51,605 bases of DNA from an uncultured Clostridia bacterium (GCA_947177735.1 CAMWVP010000006.1:1-51605); one strand, 5' to 3'. Counted from the first letter of the stretch, positions 1 to 9,394 are shown. Numbers and translations are program-made. The notes: a model not told the origin generated them from the letters alone.

Positions 1-55
1 GAGCGCCACCTTGCCAAGGTGGAGGTAGCGAGTTCGAGCCTCGTAATCCGCTCCA
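1..55 (+). tRNA. tRNA-Gly(GCC), 3' part, cut by the window edge
   Basis: The anticodon arm is complete: stem CCACC/GGTGG around the loop TTGCCAA, giving anticodon GCC (glycine). A T arm follows (GCGAG, TTCGAGC, CTCGT), then the 3' acceptor strand AATCCGC, discriminator T and an encoded CCA ending at 55. The D arm and the 5' acceptor strand lie before the window. Confidence 0.93.
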
Positions 56-60
56 TCGGT

Positions 61-105
61 TTAACAAAACAATCCTTGCACTTTGTGCAAGGATTGTTTT
101 GTTAA
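61..105 (+). terminator. Perfect 20-bp stem-loop after tRNA-Gly
   Basis: Bases 61-80 and 86-105 are exact inverse complements with a 5-base loop (CTTTG). The 3' arm is T-rich (GATTGTTTTGTTAA). It follows the tRNA by five bases and is a good intrinsic terminator for the tRNA transcript; by symmetry it could work in both directions. Confidence 0.85.
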
Positions 106-116
106 ACGCTTAAGCA

Positions 117-150
117 GCGCCCTCCGTATATTCGGAGGGCGCTTGCTTTG
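117..150 (+). terminator. Second GC-rich stem-loop
   Basis: GCGCCCTCCG (117-126) pairs with CGGAGGGCGC (133-142), followed by the weakly T-rich TTGCTTTG. It is probably a back-up terminator between the tRNA and the next promoter. Confidence 0.6.
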
Positions 151-168
151 TCCGCATGGGAAAGCGTA

Positions 169-197
169 TTGACTTATTCCGTCCGGTGTGATATAAT
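169..197 (+). promoter_or_regulatory. Sigma-A-type promoter of the 231-1442 gene
   Basis: TTGACT (169-174), a 17-base spacer and a perfect TATAAT (192-197). The gene starts at 231 behind GGGAGGG, so the leader is short, about 27 bases. Confidence 0.85.
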
Positions 198-230
198 TAT
201 TATAAATCAAGAACGGACGGGAGGGAGATC

Positions 231-1442
231 ATGAAAAATATGAATGAATCGGCTGCCGTTTCGGAGCCGTCGAAAGGCGAAAAGGCTCTCAAAGTGCTCG
301 GAATAGTCATAGTGGTACTGATTGCGGCTTGGGGGATATATCGGATAGTAAACCATATTATATCCGAAAATACGCGCAAGGCTCTGATCGCTATGGCTCA
401 ATCGAACGCCGTTCAATATTTCCGCGGCAAGTACGGCTTTGACGCAGAAATAATCGACGATTCCGACGATGTGCTCGTGAAGCGTTACAATTCGATTTAT
501 TTCTCGGTTTATGACGAACTTATGGCCATAAAAATGAAAGCGAACGGCAAGGAGTTCTATGTCGTCACCAACAGGATGAAAGAAAGCGCCGAAGGCTTTG
601 ACGGCTATCAGGGCGACGAGGTCGCCGCGGCTGTCAAGGACAGGATCGCGCAGGCTCTGCCGGGCGGTACGATCATTGATATGAGGATCGCCAATGACGA
701 AGACGGACTGCTGTTTAGCTCGATGTACGAACCGTATTTCGACGGCGGCAATCTTGACGAGGTTCTCTCAAACACGTGCGGCTCGATCGAAATGGCATTC
801 GCCGACGTTGACGTGGCAAACAGCGGGCTGCCCGAGCTTCTGACGAGTATGAACTTCTCGGTGTACAAGCTGACCTCGTTTGATACCGCGGAAAGGGTCG
901 CCGAATTTGTCGGGCACTCCCGGATCAACGAGCATACCTATGAGCTTTACGCGCCGTACATAACCGCCTCGGTCGAGCCGCCGAACAGGAACGGTCTGCC
1001 CAGCGGGATAAGCTATGAGCTGAAAAGCTGTGACGACTTCCAATACTGCTATTTCCCGGCACCCGCAGACAAATATGAAGACGGGAGCGCAAACGTGTCG
1101 GTCTCCGAAATGGAGCTCAAGGATTTCTCACACCTCTTCGAGTACCACGGCGAGGAATTCTGCATAAGCAAGCCGCTCTCCCCCGCCTACAAGTTCAACA
1201 CCAATTACGGGAACGTATGCATTTATTACCCGCTTGAGAGGTTTGAGGGTATGGAGCTCGAGGATATAGGCGCGGCGTGGGTCATAGGCGGAGGTCAGCA
1301 CAACAACCGCGATATCACCCGTGCCGAGATCTGCGGCGACTACGCCGTTTTTACCGTTACTTTTCGGGATCCCGCGTTTATGCTCGTGGATAATTCGGGA
1401 CAGGAGGAATATGTGCCCGAGTGGCGGCAGAAAAAAGCATAG
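231..1442 (+). CDS. Membrane-anchored protein of unknown function
   Basis: A 403-residue protein that I do not recognise. Residues 1-20 are polar, about 21-40 form one hydrophobic helix (VLGIVIVVLIAAWGIY), and the remaining ~360 residues are mixed and soluble with many acidic residues. This suggests a single-pass protein with a large domain, probably outside the membrane (type II-like orientation, inferred). No catalytic motif is visible. The start at 231 is fixed by GGGAGGG five bases upstream; an in-frame ATG three codons later is a less likely alternative. The gene stands alone, between its own promoter and a terminator shared with the convergent uxaC, so it is not part of the pectin operon. 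Confidence 0.8.
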   Translation: MKNMNESAAVSEPSKGEKALKVLGIVIVVLIAAWGIYRIVNHIISENTRKALIAMAQSNAVQYFRGKYGFDAEIIDDSDDVLVKRYNSIYFSVYDELMAIKMKANGKEFYVVTNRMKESAEGFDGYQGDEVAAAVKDRIAQALPGGTIIDMRIANDEDGLLFSSMYEPYFDGGNLDEVLSNTCGSIEMAFADVDVANSGLPELLTSMNFSVYKLTSFDTAERVAEFVGHSRINEHTYELYAPYITASVEPPNRNGLPSGISYELKSCDDFQYCYFPAPADKYEDGSANVSVSEMELKDFSHLFEYHGEEFCISKPLSPAYKFNTNYGNVCIYYPLERFEGMELEDIGAAWVIGGGQHNNRDITRAEICGDYAVFTVTFRDPAFMLVDNSGQEEYVPEWRQKKA

Positions 1443-1450
1443 CATAGTAA

Positions 1451-1491
1451 AAGAGCCAACGGATAACGTTGGCTCTTGCTGTTGTTTTTTT
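1451..1491 (+). terminator. Terminator between the convergent 403-aa gene and uxaC
   Basis: AAGAGCCAACG (1451-1461) pairs with CGTTGGCTCTT (1467-1477) around a GATAA loop, followed by a T-rich stretch ending in seven T (1485-1491). Upstream A-rich sequence (1432-1450) gives partial terminator character on the minus strand too. Confidence 0.88.
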
Positions 1492-1492
1492 G

Positions 1493-2887
1493 TTACTTGG
1501 TGAAGTACTTCACGGCGTTGTTGTAGCAAACGTCCTTTACTATCTCGCCGACGAGCTCCACATCGTTGGGATACTCGCCCTCCTCGATGAGCGTGCCGAA
1601 CATATTGCAGAGTATGCGTCTGAAATACTCGTGACGGGTGTAGGACAGGAAGCTGCGGCTGTCGGTGAGCATTCCGACGAACTTGCTGACAAGTCCGAGC
1701 TGCGAGAGCGCCGTGAGCTGCTTTTCCATGCCGTCCTTCTGATCGTTGAACCACCATGCCGAACCGAACTGTATCTTGCCGACAATTCCGCTCTGCTGGA
1801 AGCAGTTTCTGATCGTCGCGAGGACTTCGTTGTCGCGCGGGTTCAGGCAATACAGAATGGTCTTGGGAAGCTCGTCGGTGCTGTCAAGCGTATCCATCAG
1901 CATGGACAGCTTCTTTGCGAACGTCTGATCCTCGATAGCGTCAAAGCCCGTATCGGGACCGAGCAAGCCCATGTAGCGTCTGGAGTTGTTGCGGAGCGCG
2001 CCGATATGATACTGCTGTACCCAGTGCAGACGCGCGTACTGCTTGCCGAGGTGTACGAGAACATAGCCCTTGTACTGCTCGACCTCGAGCTGAGTCAGAT
2101 CGTCGCCGCCGAGCGCCTTTTTAACTATCTTGTCAACCGTCTCCTTGTCCGCGGGCGCGAACATTACAACGTCCAGAGCATGGTCGGAGCATACGCAGCC
2201 TACGCTGTCGAAATACTCTATACGCTTGGTCAGCGCATCGCAGAGGCTGTCTATACCGTCGATCCTTACGTCGGCAGCGTCGGCGAGCTTCGCGATATAC
2301 GGAACGTAGGTCGGCAGCTCGATGTTGATCGCCTTATCGGGACGGAACGCGGGAGCTACCTCAACGTCGAACGACTTGTCCTCTTTCAGCAGCTTGTGGA
2401 AGTGCAGATCGTCGATAGGATCGTCGGTCGTGAACAGCTTCTTGACGTTGCTGTTCTTGATGAGGGTGCGCGCGGTGAGCGTTTGCAGCTTCTCGTTGCA
2501 CTTGTCGAAGATGTCCTTCGCAGTCTTGGGCGAGAGTACTTCGTTAATGCCGAAATAACGCTGAAGCTCCAGATGCGTCCAGTGGAAAATGGGGTTGCCT
2601 ATCGCGTAAGGCATAACCTCCGCGTACTTCATAAACTTCTCGAAGTCGCCCTTGTCGCCGGTGATATAGCTTTCATCAACGCCCATTTCGCGCATTAAGC
2701 GCCACTTGTAATGATCGCCGCCAAGCCAGCACTCGGTGATGTTCGCGAATTTTCTGTCGTTGTAGATCTCCTCAATGGGGAGATGACAGTGGAAATCGAA
2801 GATCGGCATATCCTTCGCGTAGTTTTCGTACAGCGTTACGGCTGTCTGATTTTTCAGGACAAAGTCCTTATCCATAAAATTCTTCAT
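1493..2887 (-). CDS. uxaC: Glucuronate/galacturonate isomerase UxaC
   Basis: Uronate isomerase of 464 residues, the usual family length. It converts D-galacturonate to D-tagaturonate (and D-glucuronate to D-fructuronate), the first step for saturated monomers released from pectin. The amidohydrolase-type motif DFHCHL (residues 31-36) supplies metal ligands, and the conserved HWVQQYHIGALRNN and GSAWWFND segments are intact. The start has AAGGAG ten bases upstream. It is the last gene of the minus-strand locus, 14 bases after uxaA, and ends against a shared terminator. Cytosolic. The identification rests on strong family resemblance along the whole length. Confidence 0.97.
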   Translation of the reverse strand: MKNFMDKDFVLKNQTAVTLYENYAKDMPIFDFHCHLPIEEIYNDRKFANITECWLGGDHYKWRLMREMGVDESYITGDKGDFEKFMKYAEVMPYAIGNPIFHWTHLELQRYFGINEVLSPKTAKDIFDKCNEKLQTLTARTLIKNSNVKKLFTTDDPIDDLHFHKLLKEDKSFDVEVAPAFRPDKAINIELPTYVPYIAKLADAADVRIDGIDSLCDALTKRIEYFDSVGCVCSDHALDVVMFAPADKETVDKIVKKALGGDDLTQLEVEQYKGYVLVHLGKQYARLHWVQQYHIGALRNNSRRYMGLLGPDTGFDAIEDQTFAKKLSMLMDTLDSTDELPKTILYCLNPRDNEVLATIRNCFQQSGIVGKIQFGSAWWFNDQKDGMEKQLTALSQLGLVSKFVGMLTDSRSFLSYTRHEYFRRILCNMFGTLIEEGEYPNDVELVGEIVKDVCYNNAVKYFTK

Positions 2888-2901
2888 AAGTCAGTATCTC
2901 C

Positions 2902-4380
2902 TTAAAGTGTTACGCCTGTCTTAAATATAGCGATATCGCGCGCTCCATAGCGCTCGTTGACGGTCTGCTTTCCGTTGGCGGTCTCGACTACGAGGTCGAT
3001 AAGCTGCTCGAGCTTGCTCTCAAAGCTGTCGCCCGTCGCGATACCGCCCGCGTCGAAGTCGATCCAGTTCTTCTTGCGCGCCGCAAGATCGGAATTGGTC
3101 GATATCTTGATCGTCGGCACAAAGCCTCCGAACGGCGTACCTCTGCCCGTCGTGAACAGCACCATATGACAGCCCGCGCTCGCAAGATTGGTCACCGCGA
3201 CCATATCGTTTCCGGGACCGTTCAGCAGATTAAGACCGTGCGCCGTCAGCGCGTCGCCGTCGAACAGCACGTCGCAGACCTCGCGCGTTCCCGACTTCTG
3301 GGTGCAGCCGAGGGATTTGTCCTCCAGCGTGGTTATACCGCCCGCCTTGTTTCCGGGCGAGGGGTTCTCGTATACGGGCTGATCGTGCTTCTGATAGTAC
3401 TCCTTGAAGCCGTTGACGAGCTTTACGATCTTGTTGAAGGTCTCGCCGTCCTTTGCCCTGTCCATAAGCAGCTGCTCCGCGCCGAACATCTCAGGAACCT
3501 CCGTCAGTACGGTGGTTCCGCCGACCGTCGCGATATAATCCGAAAATCTACCGACAAGCGGATTTGCGGTAATTCCCGAAAGACCGTCCGAGCCGCCGCA
3601 CTTCAACCCTACTTTAAGGCAGGAGATATCTTTTTCAACGCGCTTGTCGTCCTTGATCCTGGCGTACAGCTTTTCGAGAAGCTCAACGCCCGCCGTCAGC
3701 TCGTCCTCAACGTCCTGCGCGATCAGGAACTCGGTGCGCTCCTCGTCATAGTCGCCGAGCGTTTCCTTGAACACGTCCATGCGGTTGTTCTCGCAGCCCA
3801 GACCCAGCACTAATACACCGCCGCTGTTGGGGTGCTTTACCATTCTCTGGAGAATGGTGCGCGTGCGCTCGTGATCCTCGCCGATCTGCGAGCAGCCGTA
3901 GGGGTGCGTATACGCAAACACTCCGTCAACGCCCTGCAAGTCGGGGTGACGCTTCTGAAACTCAGCCGCGATAGCCCTCGCCTGAGCGTTCACGCAGCCG
4001 ACCGTCGGAATTACCCACAGCTCGTTGCGTATGCCGACCTCGCCGTTTTTGCGCTCGTATACCATAACCTTGCGGCTTTTAAACTCGGGCGCGGGAGCAA
4101 TCTCCTTTTTGTTGTAGGAATACTCCAATGTGCCCTCAAGATTGGTCGCCATATTGTGCGAGTGGATATGCTCGCCGGGCGCGATATCGGCAGTCGCTCT
4201 GCCTATGACCTCGCCGTACTTGATGACCTTTTCGCCGCTCTTGATATCCTTGAGCGCGAACTTGTGACCCTTTTCGATATCCTCAAGAAGCGTCACGCCC
4301 TCGGCTTGCTCGCCCTTTTTCATAGGCGCTAAGCAAACCGCTACGGAGTCATTCGGGGAAATAACAATAGTTTTCTTCAT
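2902..4380 (-). CDS. uxaA: Altronate dehydratase UxaA
   Basis: 492 residues. It dehydrates D-altronate to 2-keto-3-deoxygluconate (KDG), the third step of the galacturonate branch. An N-terminal SAF-like domain (about 1-75, ending near HIHSHNM) is followed by the large UxaA-family domain with HPYGCSQIGEDH, GLGCENN, KCGGSDGLSGITANPL and TGRGTPFGGFVPT, regions that hold iron-binding and active-site residues in this family. It is one base after uxaB and 14 bases before uxaC, so uxaB-uxaA-uxaC is one translation unit in pathway-related order. Nothing is missing or truncated. Confidence 0.97.
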   Translation of the reverse strand: MKKTIVISPNDSVAVCLAPMKKGEQAEGVTLLEDIEKGHKFALKDIKSGEKVIKYGEVIGRATADIAPGEHIHSHNMATNLEGTLEYSYNKKEIAPAPEFKSRKVMVYERKNGEVGIRNELWVIPTVGCVNAQARAIAAEFQKRHPDLQGVDGVFAYTHPYGCSQIGEDHERTRTILQRMVKHPNSGGVLVLGLGCENNRMDVFKETLGDYDEERTEFLIAQDVEDELTAGVELLEKLYARIKDDKRVEKDISCLKVGLKCGGSDGLSGITANPLVGRFSDYIATVGGTTVLTEVPEMFGAEQLLMDRAKDGETFNKIVKLVNGFKEYYQKHDQPVYENPSPGNKAGGITTLEDKSLGCTQKSGTREVCDVLFDGDALTAHGLNLLNGPGNDMVAVTNLASAGCHMVLFTTGRGTPFGGFVPTIKISTNSDLAARKKNWIDFDAGGIATGDSFESKLEQLIDLVVETANGKQTVNERYGARDIAIFKTGVTL

Positions 4381-4381
4381 A

Positions 4382-5821
4382 TCATTCTCCTAAGAAAGCC
4401 TTTAAAGCGGCTCTCTCGCCGTTCTCAACGATGCTCTTGATATATCCCGCAACGACGGAAACATTGTCGTCGTCCGCGGACAGATCCTGCTCCCAGATGT
4501 CCTTTTGACACAGAGCAGTCTTTGCTATGTCGGTGTAATCTGTCTTTGTCCAAAGCTCCTTCCAGAAGTCGAGATACTTCTGATCGTCCGCGAGCTTGAT
4601 ATCCTCCTCGCCGCGCTTGCCCTTGTAGAATACACAGAGCGACGCAAACGAGAACAGAATGTGCTTCGGAGACTTGCCGAACTTAGTGCGGTAGTCGTTG
4701 TAGGTCGGCAGCAGACGCGTCTTGAACTTGGTCGTGGAGTTGAGCGCGATCGACATCAACTCGTGACGGATAAACGGGTTCTTGAAGCGCTCAATAACGC
4801 TGTTTGCGAACGCGTCCATTTCGTCCTTTGGCAGGTCGATAGTCGGCTTGATCTCGTCGTTTACAAGCTCCTGAACGAACTTGCCCACGTCCCCGTCCTC
4901 AACGCTCTCGCGCACGGTGTCTATGCCGCTGAGGTACGCAACGGGAACCATTGCGGTATGCGAGCCGTTGAGTATCTTTACCTTGCGCTGCTTGTAGGGG
5001 GTGATGTCGTCCGCGAAGATGACGTTCAGCCCCGACTTGTCCGCAGGCAGCTTCTCCTGCACGAACGCTTCCTTTTGCAGCACCCAGAGGTGGAAGATCT
5101 CGCCCTTGACGATGTTGTTGTCCTGATAACCCGTCTCCTCGCATATCTCGGCAGCCGTGTCGCGCGGATAACCGGGAACTATTCTGTCGACCAGCGTGCT
5201 CGTGAAGTGGTTAGCCTCGGTGAGCCACTTGATGAAGCCCATGCTCATCTTATTTATGCCCGCAAGCTCAAGCATTACTCTTTTCAGCTCGTCGCCGTTG
5301 TGGTCGATAAGCTCGCACGGAATGATCGCCAGACCTTTGCTCATATCGCCGTTGAAGTGCTCGTAGCGCGCGTTCAGCAGCGCGAGCAGCTTACCCGGGA
5401 AGCTCTTCGGGCACTTGGTCAGATCGGTATCCGTGGGATCAAGCGCGATACCTGCCTCGGTGGTGTTGGAAATAATTACCTCCAGCTCCTCGCTCTTGGC
5501 GTAGGAGAGGTATTTGTCATACTCCTCGAACGGGTTGATAAAGTCGCGGAGCACGTCGATAATGCGACGGCTCTGCACCTTCTCGCCCTTGTCGATGCCC
5601 TCAAGGCAAAGCGTGTACAGACCGTCCTGCTTGGCGAGTTCCGCCACTCTGCCCATGGGCATAGGCTGAACCACCGCGACGTCGGAGTTTATCACGCCCT
5701 TGTCGTTAAGGTCCTGCAATATCCAGTCGACGAATGCCCGCAAAAAGTTGCCCTCTCCGAACTGGAGGATTTTTATCGGTCTCTCGCCCGTCTTAAAGTT
5801 GCTTCTGTTCAGGTCTTTCAT
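4382..5821 (-). CDS. uxaB: Tagaturonate reductase UxaB
   Basis: NAD-dependent reductase of the mannitol dehydrogenase superfamily that turns tagaturonate into altronate. The N-terminal Rossmann segment reads ILQFGEGNFLRAFVDW, and the KVKILNGSHTAMVP motif carries the family's catalytic lysine. I place the start at the ATG at 5821 (479 residues) because GAGGTG lies just upstream. The longer frame from 5845 adds eight residues without a ribosome site and would overlap the MATE gene. Ten bases separate it from the MATE stop. Confidence 0.95.
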   Translation of the reverse strand: MKDLNRSNFKTGERPIKILQFGEGNFLRAFVDWILQDLNDKGVINSDVAVVQPMPMGRVAELAKQDGLYTLCLEGIDKGEKVQSRRIIDVLRDFINPFEEYDKYLSYAKSEELEVIISNTTEAGIALDPTDTDLTKCPKSFPGKLLALLNARYEHFNGDMSKGLAIIPCELIDHNGDELKRVMLELAGINKMSMGFIKWLTEANHFTSTLVDRIVPGYPRDTAAEICEETGYQDNNIVKGEIFHLWVLQKEAFVQEKLPADKSGLNVIFADDITPYKQRKVKILNGSHTAMVPVAYLSGIDTVRESVEDGDVGKFVQELVNDEIKPTIDLPKDEMDAFANSVIERFKNPFIRHELMSIALNSTTKFKTRLLPTYNDYRTKFGKSPKHILFSFASLCVFYKGKRGEEDIKLADDQKYLDFWKELWTKTDYTDIAKTALCQKDIWEQDLSADDDNVSVVAGYIKSIVENGERAALKAFLGE

Positions 5822-5831
5822 AATCGCACCT

Positions 5832-7229
5832 CTATATCCGTACATTGTCTTTGGTTTTGTGATGTTTTATTTTTACAAGGCACACCGTGCCTATAACTAC
5901 CGACATCAAGCCGATACCCATATTGGATACCAGCATCGCTATGCCGAGGCTCTCCGCGCCCATTGACGGAAAGCAGTTTATCATAATGAGCATCGACGGT
6001 ATTCTGAAAACGAACAGTCTTGACAGGTTGCATATCATCGACAGCTTCGTCCAGCCTATGCCGTATATCAGCCCGTTTACCGCCGCGTTCACCGCAAGCG
6101 CCACTATGCCGATCTTCTCATAACCGAAAATCTTCCCGATAAGCGCCGCTTTGTCGGGGTTGTCGTCAGCGAAGAACATTGTTATGCCGTCCTTGAAAAC
6201 GGTCAGTATCGTCACGCCGATCGCCGAAATTATCAGATTCAGCGCCAGCGTGCAGAAGAATATCCGTATCATCCTCGAATAATGCTTCGCGCTGAGATTA
6301 TAGCTCTCTATCGAGCTTTCCGAATCCTCGGTGCAGTTGGTGATATTGGTGACGCTGCCGCTTATATTGTTGGAGACGCCGAGCGCTCCGGGAGCGTCGG
6401 GACCGTAACCCATAGCCAGCTTGTTTACTATGACCTTGCCCATTGAAAACACGAATTTCCCCAAAAACACGGGTATGGACAGCGAGCATAAGGTCGCGAT
6501 GAAATCCTTTTTGAAGCCCGTTTTTTTCAAGGAAAAGTGAAACAGGAAGTTTTTCCGCGCAAGGTTTATTACCGCATAGACCGTCACCGATATATCCGCG
6601 AGAAGCGTTGACGCGGCAATCATCGTCGTGCCCAATTTCAGCACCGTCACGAAAACTATCGTGAACGTGAGCTTCAGCGACATCGACATAATGTTGACGA
6701 ACATAATGTTCATTGTCGCGCCGCGCGCCTTTTCAAGTCCGAGAAACACGGAGTTGAACATCGAAACGCCGATAGATACTATCTGTATGCGGAAGTATCC
6801 CAGACCGTTCGCCGCCATCTCCTCGGTCATTCCCGCGAGGTGAAGCACGCCTTTGGATATCGGCAAAAACAGGCTCACAAGCACTATCGCGCCGACAAAA
6901 AATATCGTTATCACGGAGTTTGCGGTCTGCTTTGCCTTGTCATATTCTCCGCGGCCGATAAGTCTCGATACAATAATAGAGCCGCCCGTTGCAAATCCGG
7001 AGCCGAGAGCCGTAAACAGATTTTTTATCTGCGAGATCATTACAACGGACGACAGTGCGTCATTATCGCTCTTTGCAACGACGACCGTATCTATTATACT
7101 GCTAAGGTATGAAAACGCGCCGAGCAGTATAAGCGGCAGGGAAATACTCAGAACGACAGCCAATGGCTTTCCGTTCAGAATAAATTCCCGCCGTTTACGA
7201 TCCTTTTCGCTGACAGATGAAGCGTCCAT
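5832..7229 (-). CDS. MATE-family efflux/flippase-type membrane protein
   Basis: 465 residues with about twelve hydrophobic helices in two similar halves, typical MATE length. The N-terminal half shows PLILLGAFSYLSSIIDTVVVA and ATGGSIIVSRLIGRGEYDKA, the family's first-helix and loop signatures. MATE proteins are cation-coupled exporters; the substrate here is unknown. It sits between the MsmK-type ATPase (one base upstream) and uxaB (ten bases downstream), so it is co-transcribed with uronate genes. It has no clear ribosome site of its own and probably depends on translational coupling. Export of toxic sugar-acid intermediates is possible but is only inference. Confidence 0.88.
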   Translation of the reverse strand: MDASSVSEKDRKRREFILNGKPLAVVLSISLPLILLGAFSYLSSIIDTVVVAKSDNDALSSVVMISQIKNLFTALGSGFATGGSIIVSRLIGRGEYDKAKQTANSVITIFFVGAIVLVSLFLPISKGVLHLAGMTEEMAANGLGYFRIQIVSIGVSMFNSVFLGLEKARGATMNIMFVNIMSMSLKLTFTIVFVTVLKLGTTMIAASTLLADISVTVYAVINLARKNFLFHFSLKKTGFKKDFIATLCSLSIPVFLGKFVFSMGKVIVNKLAMGYGPDAPGALGVSNNISGSVTNITNCTEDSESSIESYNLSAKHYSRMIRIFFCTLALNLIISAIGVTILTVFKDGITMFFADDNPDKAALIGKIFGYEKIGIVALAVNAAVNGLIYGIGWTKLSMICNLSRLFVFRIPSMLIMINCFPSMGAESLGIAMLVSNMGIGLMSVVIGTVCLVKIKHHKTKDNVRI

Positions 7230-7230
7230 A

Positions 7231-8331
7231 TTATTCGGTGAGCTTTATCCGCATTTCCGTTTCCTTATCAAAGAGATAAACGTTTTCAAACGGTATCGCA
7301 AAGCTGATCTTTGCGTCGATCGCGGGAGAATCATGCGGATCGACCTTGAGTATCGTCTTTACGCCGCGGATATCAACGTATACGTTGGTGTTGTCGCCGA
7401 GAAGCTCGGTGAGCTCTACGGTACAGGGGATAGTGTACGCCTTGCGCACGTCGTCCTTGCCGACGAGCTTGATGTGCTCGGGACGGAAGCCGAACGCGAT
7501 CTCCTCGCCCTCGTACTTTTTGAGCACGCTCTTGTCGGCGATCGCACCGAGGTCGATCTCAACGCCGCTGATGTTGAGCTTGCCGTCATGCACAACGGCA
7601 TTGATAAAGTTCATAGGCGGCTCTCCGATAAAGCCGGCAACGAACATATTAACAGGATTGAAGTACAGATCGTAGGGTGTGCCTACCTGCTGAATATAGC
7701 CGTCCTTCATAACGACTATCCTGTCAGCCATGGTCATAGCCTCGGTCTGGTCGTGGGTAACGTAAATCGTTGTCGCGCCCGTCTCGCGGTGGATCTGCGT
7801 GATCTCGGAGCGCATCGTAACTCTCTGCTTAGCGTCGAGGTTTGAAAGCGGCTCGTCCATAAGGAAGATATCCACCTTACGGATAATGGCACGTCCGACC
7901 GCGACTCTCTGGCGCTGACCGCCCGACAGCGCACGCGGCTTTCTGTCGAGATAATCGGTAAGACCGAGTATCTTGGCGGTGTTGAGAACGCGCTTTTCGA
8001 TAACGTCGTCGTCAACGCCCTGCAATGTCAGACCGAACGCCATATTATCGTATACCGACATATGCGGATAAAGCGCGTAGCTCTGGAACACCATGGCTAC
8101 TCCGCGCTCGCGCGGACCCTTTTCATTCGCGCGTACGCCGTCGATGAAGAAATCGCCCTTGCTGATATTCTCCAGTCCCGCGATCATTCGCAGCGTAGTG
8201 GATTTTCCACAGCCCGATGAACCGACGAATACGATAAACTCGCCCTTGTTGATCTCCAGATTGAAATCGTGAACAGCGTGGAATCCGTTCGGATAAATTT
8301 TGTTGATCCCTTTTAATGTTAGATAAGCCAT
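7231..8331 (-). CDS. MsmK/UgpC-type sugar ABC transporter ATPase (copy 1)
   Basis: 366-residue ATPase of CUT1 sugar importers. Walker A GSSGCGKST, Q-loop QSYALYPHMSVYDN, signature LSGGQRQR, Walker B DIFLMDEPLSNLDAKQR and H-loop YVTHDQTEAMT are intact. A C-terminal OB/TOBE regulatory region of about 130 residues follows, as in MalK and MsmK. AGGAG lies nine bases before the start. It is not beside permeases: it lies between kduI and the MATE gene, about 12 kb from the second copy at 20123. In Firmicutes one such ATPase often serves several importers, so this copy may be shared (established for MsmK; inferred here). Confidence 0.95.
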   Translation of the reverse strand: MAYLTLKGINKIYPNGFHAVHDFNLEINKGEFIVFVGSSGCGKSTTLRMIAGLENISKGDFFIDGVRANEKGPRERGVAMVFQSYALYPHMSVYDNMAFGLTLQGVDDDVIEKRVLNTAKILGLTDYLDRKPRALSGGQRQRVAVGRAIIRKVDIFLMDEPLSNLDAKQRVTMRSEITQIHRETGATTIYVTHDQTEAMTMADRIVVMKDGYIQQVGTPYDLYFNPVNMFVAGFIGEPPMNFINAVVHDGKLNISGVEIDLGAIADKSVLKKYEGEEIAFGFRPEHIKLVGKDDVRKAYTIPCTVELTELLGDNTNVYVDIRGVKTILKVDPHDSPAIDAKISFAIPFENVYLFDKETEMRIKLTE

Positions 8332-8358
8332 AACGATGCACTCCTATGGTTGTTGATG

Positions 8359-8519
8359 GACCTCCCCAGAAACCTCCAAAGCGCTGTCCGACTTGCCATT
8401 CCGCCGTCATGCTTTGCCTGTTTTCCTTGAAATACACCTAGTATTCCTGCGGAAAACAGACTTCGCCTGACGACAAAATTGCTGCGCCGTACAGCACTTT
8501 TCCGGTTTCCGAGGAGGTC
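8359..8519. repeat. Imperfect palindromic intergenic element, diverged copy (B1)
   Basis: Lies in the 214-base gap between kduI and the ATPase gene. The ends form a 29-base terminal inverted repeat with 23 matches (starting GACCTCC and ending GGAGGTC). Inside, CTGTTTTCC (8418-8426) pairs with GGAAAACAG (8451-8459), and AATAC/GTATT form the apical stem around CACCTAG-type loop bases. The architecture matches the elements at 10235, 18465, 19352, 33832 and 38163. It could fold in the operon mRNA and act as a transcript-stability or termination element; no coding sequence is visible. Confidence 0.6.
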
Positions 8520-8545
8520 TTTTAAAAACAGACCCTGCGTCTGCT

Positions 8546-9382
8546 TTATTTCAAGTCAAAGTTGCCGATATTGTCCATATCGTCGTAGGTCTGATTTTCG
8601 CCGCACATACCCCAGATAAACGTGTAGTTACTGGTAGCAGTGCCGCTGTGGATAGACCAGCTCGGCGAGATGACCGCCTGCTCGTTGTGGAGGATAATGT
8701 GGCGAGTCTCCTGCGGCTGTCCCATCATATGGAACACGACATTGTCGCCCTCCAGCTCGAAGTAGAAGTAGACCTCCATTCTTCTCTCGTGAGTGTGCGA
8801 GGGCATTGTGTTCCAGCTGCTTCCGGGAGCGAGCTCCGTCATGCCCATAGCGAGCTGGCAGCTTTCGCATACCGCGGGATTGACATACTGATTGACAACG
8901 CGCTTGTTCATATTCTCAACGGTGCCGAGCGGTCTGTGTACCGCCATATCCTTTGTGATGTACACCGTAGGATAGGTCTTGTGCGCGGGGCAGGAATTGA
9001 TGTAGAACTTCGCGGGATTAGCCTTATCGTCGGACTTGAACACGATCTCCTTTGTGCCCATTCCGATGTAGATGCCGTCCTTAAAGTCCAGCGCGTAGTC
9101 CTTGCCGTCAAGCACCACCGTGCCCTTTCCGCCGACGTTGATAATACCCATCTCGCGTCTCTCGAGGAAAAACTCCGTGCCCAGCTCCTTTGTGCTGCCG
9201 AGCGAAAGCTCCTTGTCAAAGGGCATTGCGCCGCCCGCGATCATTCTGTCCTGATGAGAATAAGTCAGCGCGATCTCATCGGCAACGAACACCTTGTCGA
9301 TAAGATAATGCTTCCTGAGCTCCTCGGTGGTGTAGTGCTTGGAATCATCGGGGTGATTGCTGTATCTGATATCTAAAGTCAT
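8546..9382 (-). CDS. kduI: 5-keto-4-deoxyuronate isomerase KduI
   Basis: 278 residues, full length. It isomerises 5-keto-4-deoxyuronate (DKI), formed from unsaturated galacturonate, to 2,5-diketo-3-deoxygluconate (DKII), the substrate of KduD. Double cupin fold with the metal site SHTHERRMEVYFYFEL near residues 195-210 and the family-typical MRYIRYSNHPDD-like N-terminus (here TLDIRYSNHPDD). AAGGAG precedes the start. Its presence shows that 4,5-unsaturated uronides from lyase action are expected substrates although no lyase is encoded here. Confidence 0.97.
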   Translation of the reverse strand: MTLDIRYSNHPDDSKHYTTEELRKHYLIDKVFVADEIALTYSHQDRMIAGGAMPFDKELSLGSTKELGTEFFLERREMGIINVGGKGTVVLDGKDYALDFKDGIYIGMGTKEIVFKSDDKANPAKFYINSCPAHKTYPTVYITKDMAVHRPLGTVENMNKRVVNQYVNPAVCESCQLAMGMTELAPGSSWNTMPSHTHERRMEVYFYFELEGDNVVFHMMGQPQETRHIILHNEQAVISPSWSIHSGTATSNYTFIWGMCGENQTYDDMDNIGNFDLK

Positions 9383-9394
9383 ATTGCCTTCTCC

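Noticed and set aside
1469-2698. Long plus-strand open frame opposite uxaC (409 codons)
   Set aside because: It is the antisense shadow of uxaC; codon content and product show no family resemblance, and the terminator at 1451-1491 lies before it.
4505-5896. 463-codon plus-strand frame opposite uxaB
   Set aside because: Shadow of uxaB caused by its GC-rich third codon positions; no ribosome site or known domain.
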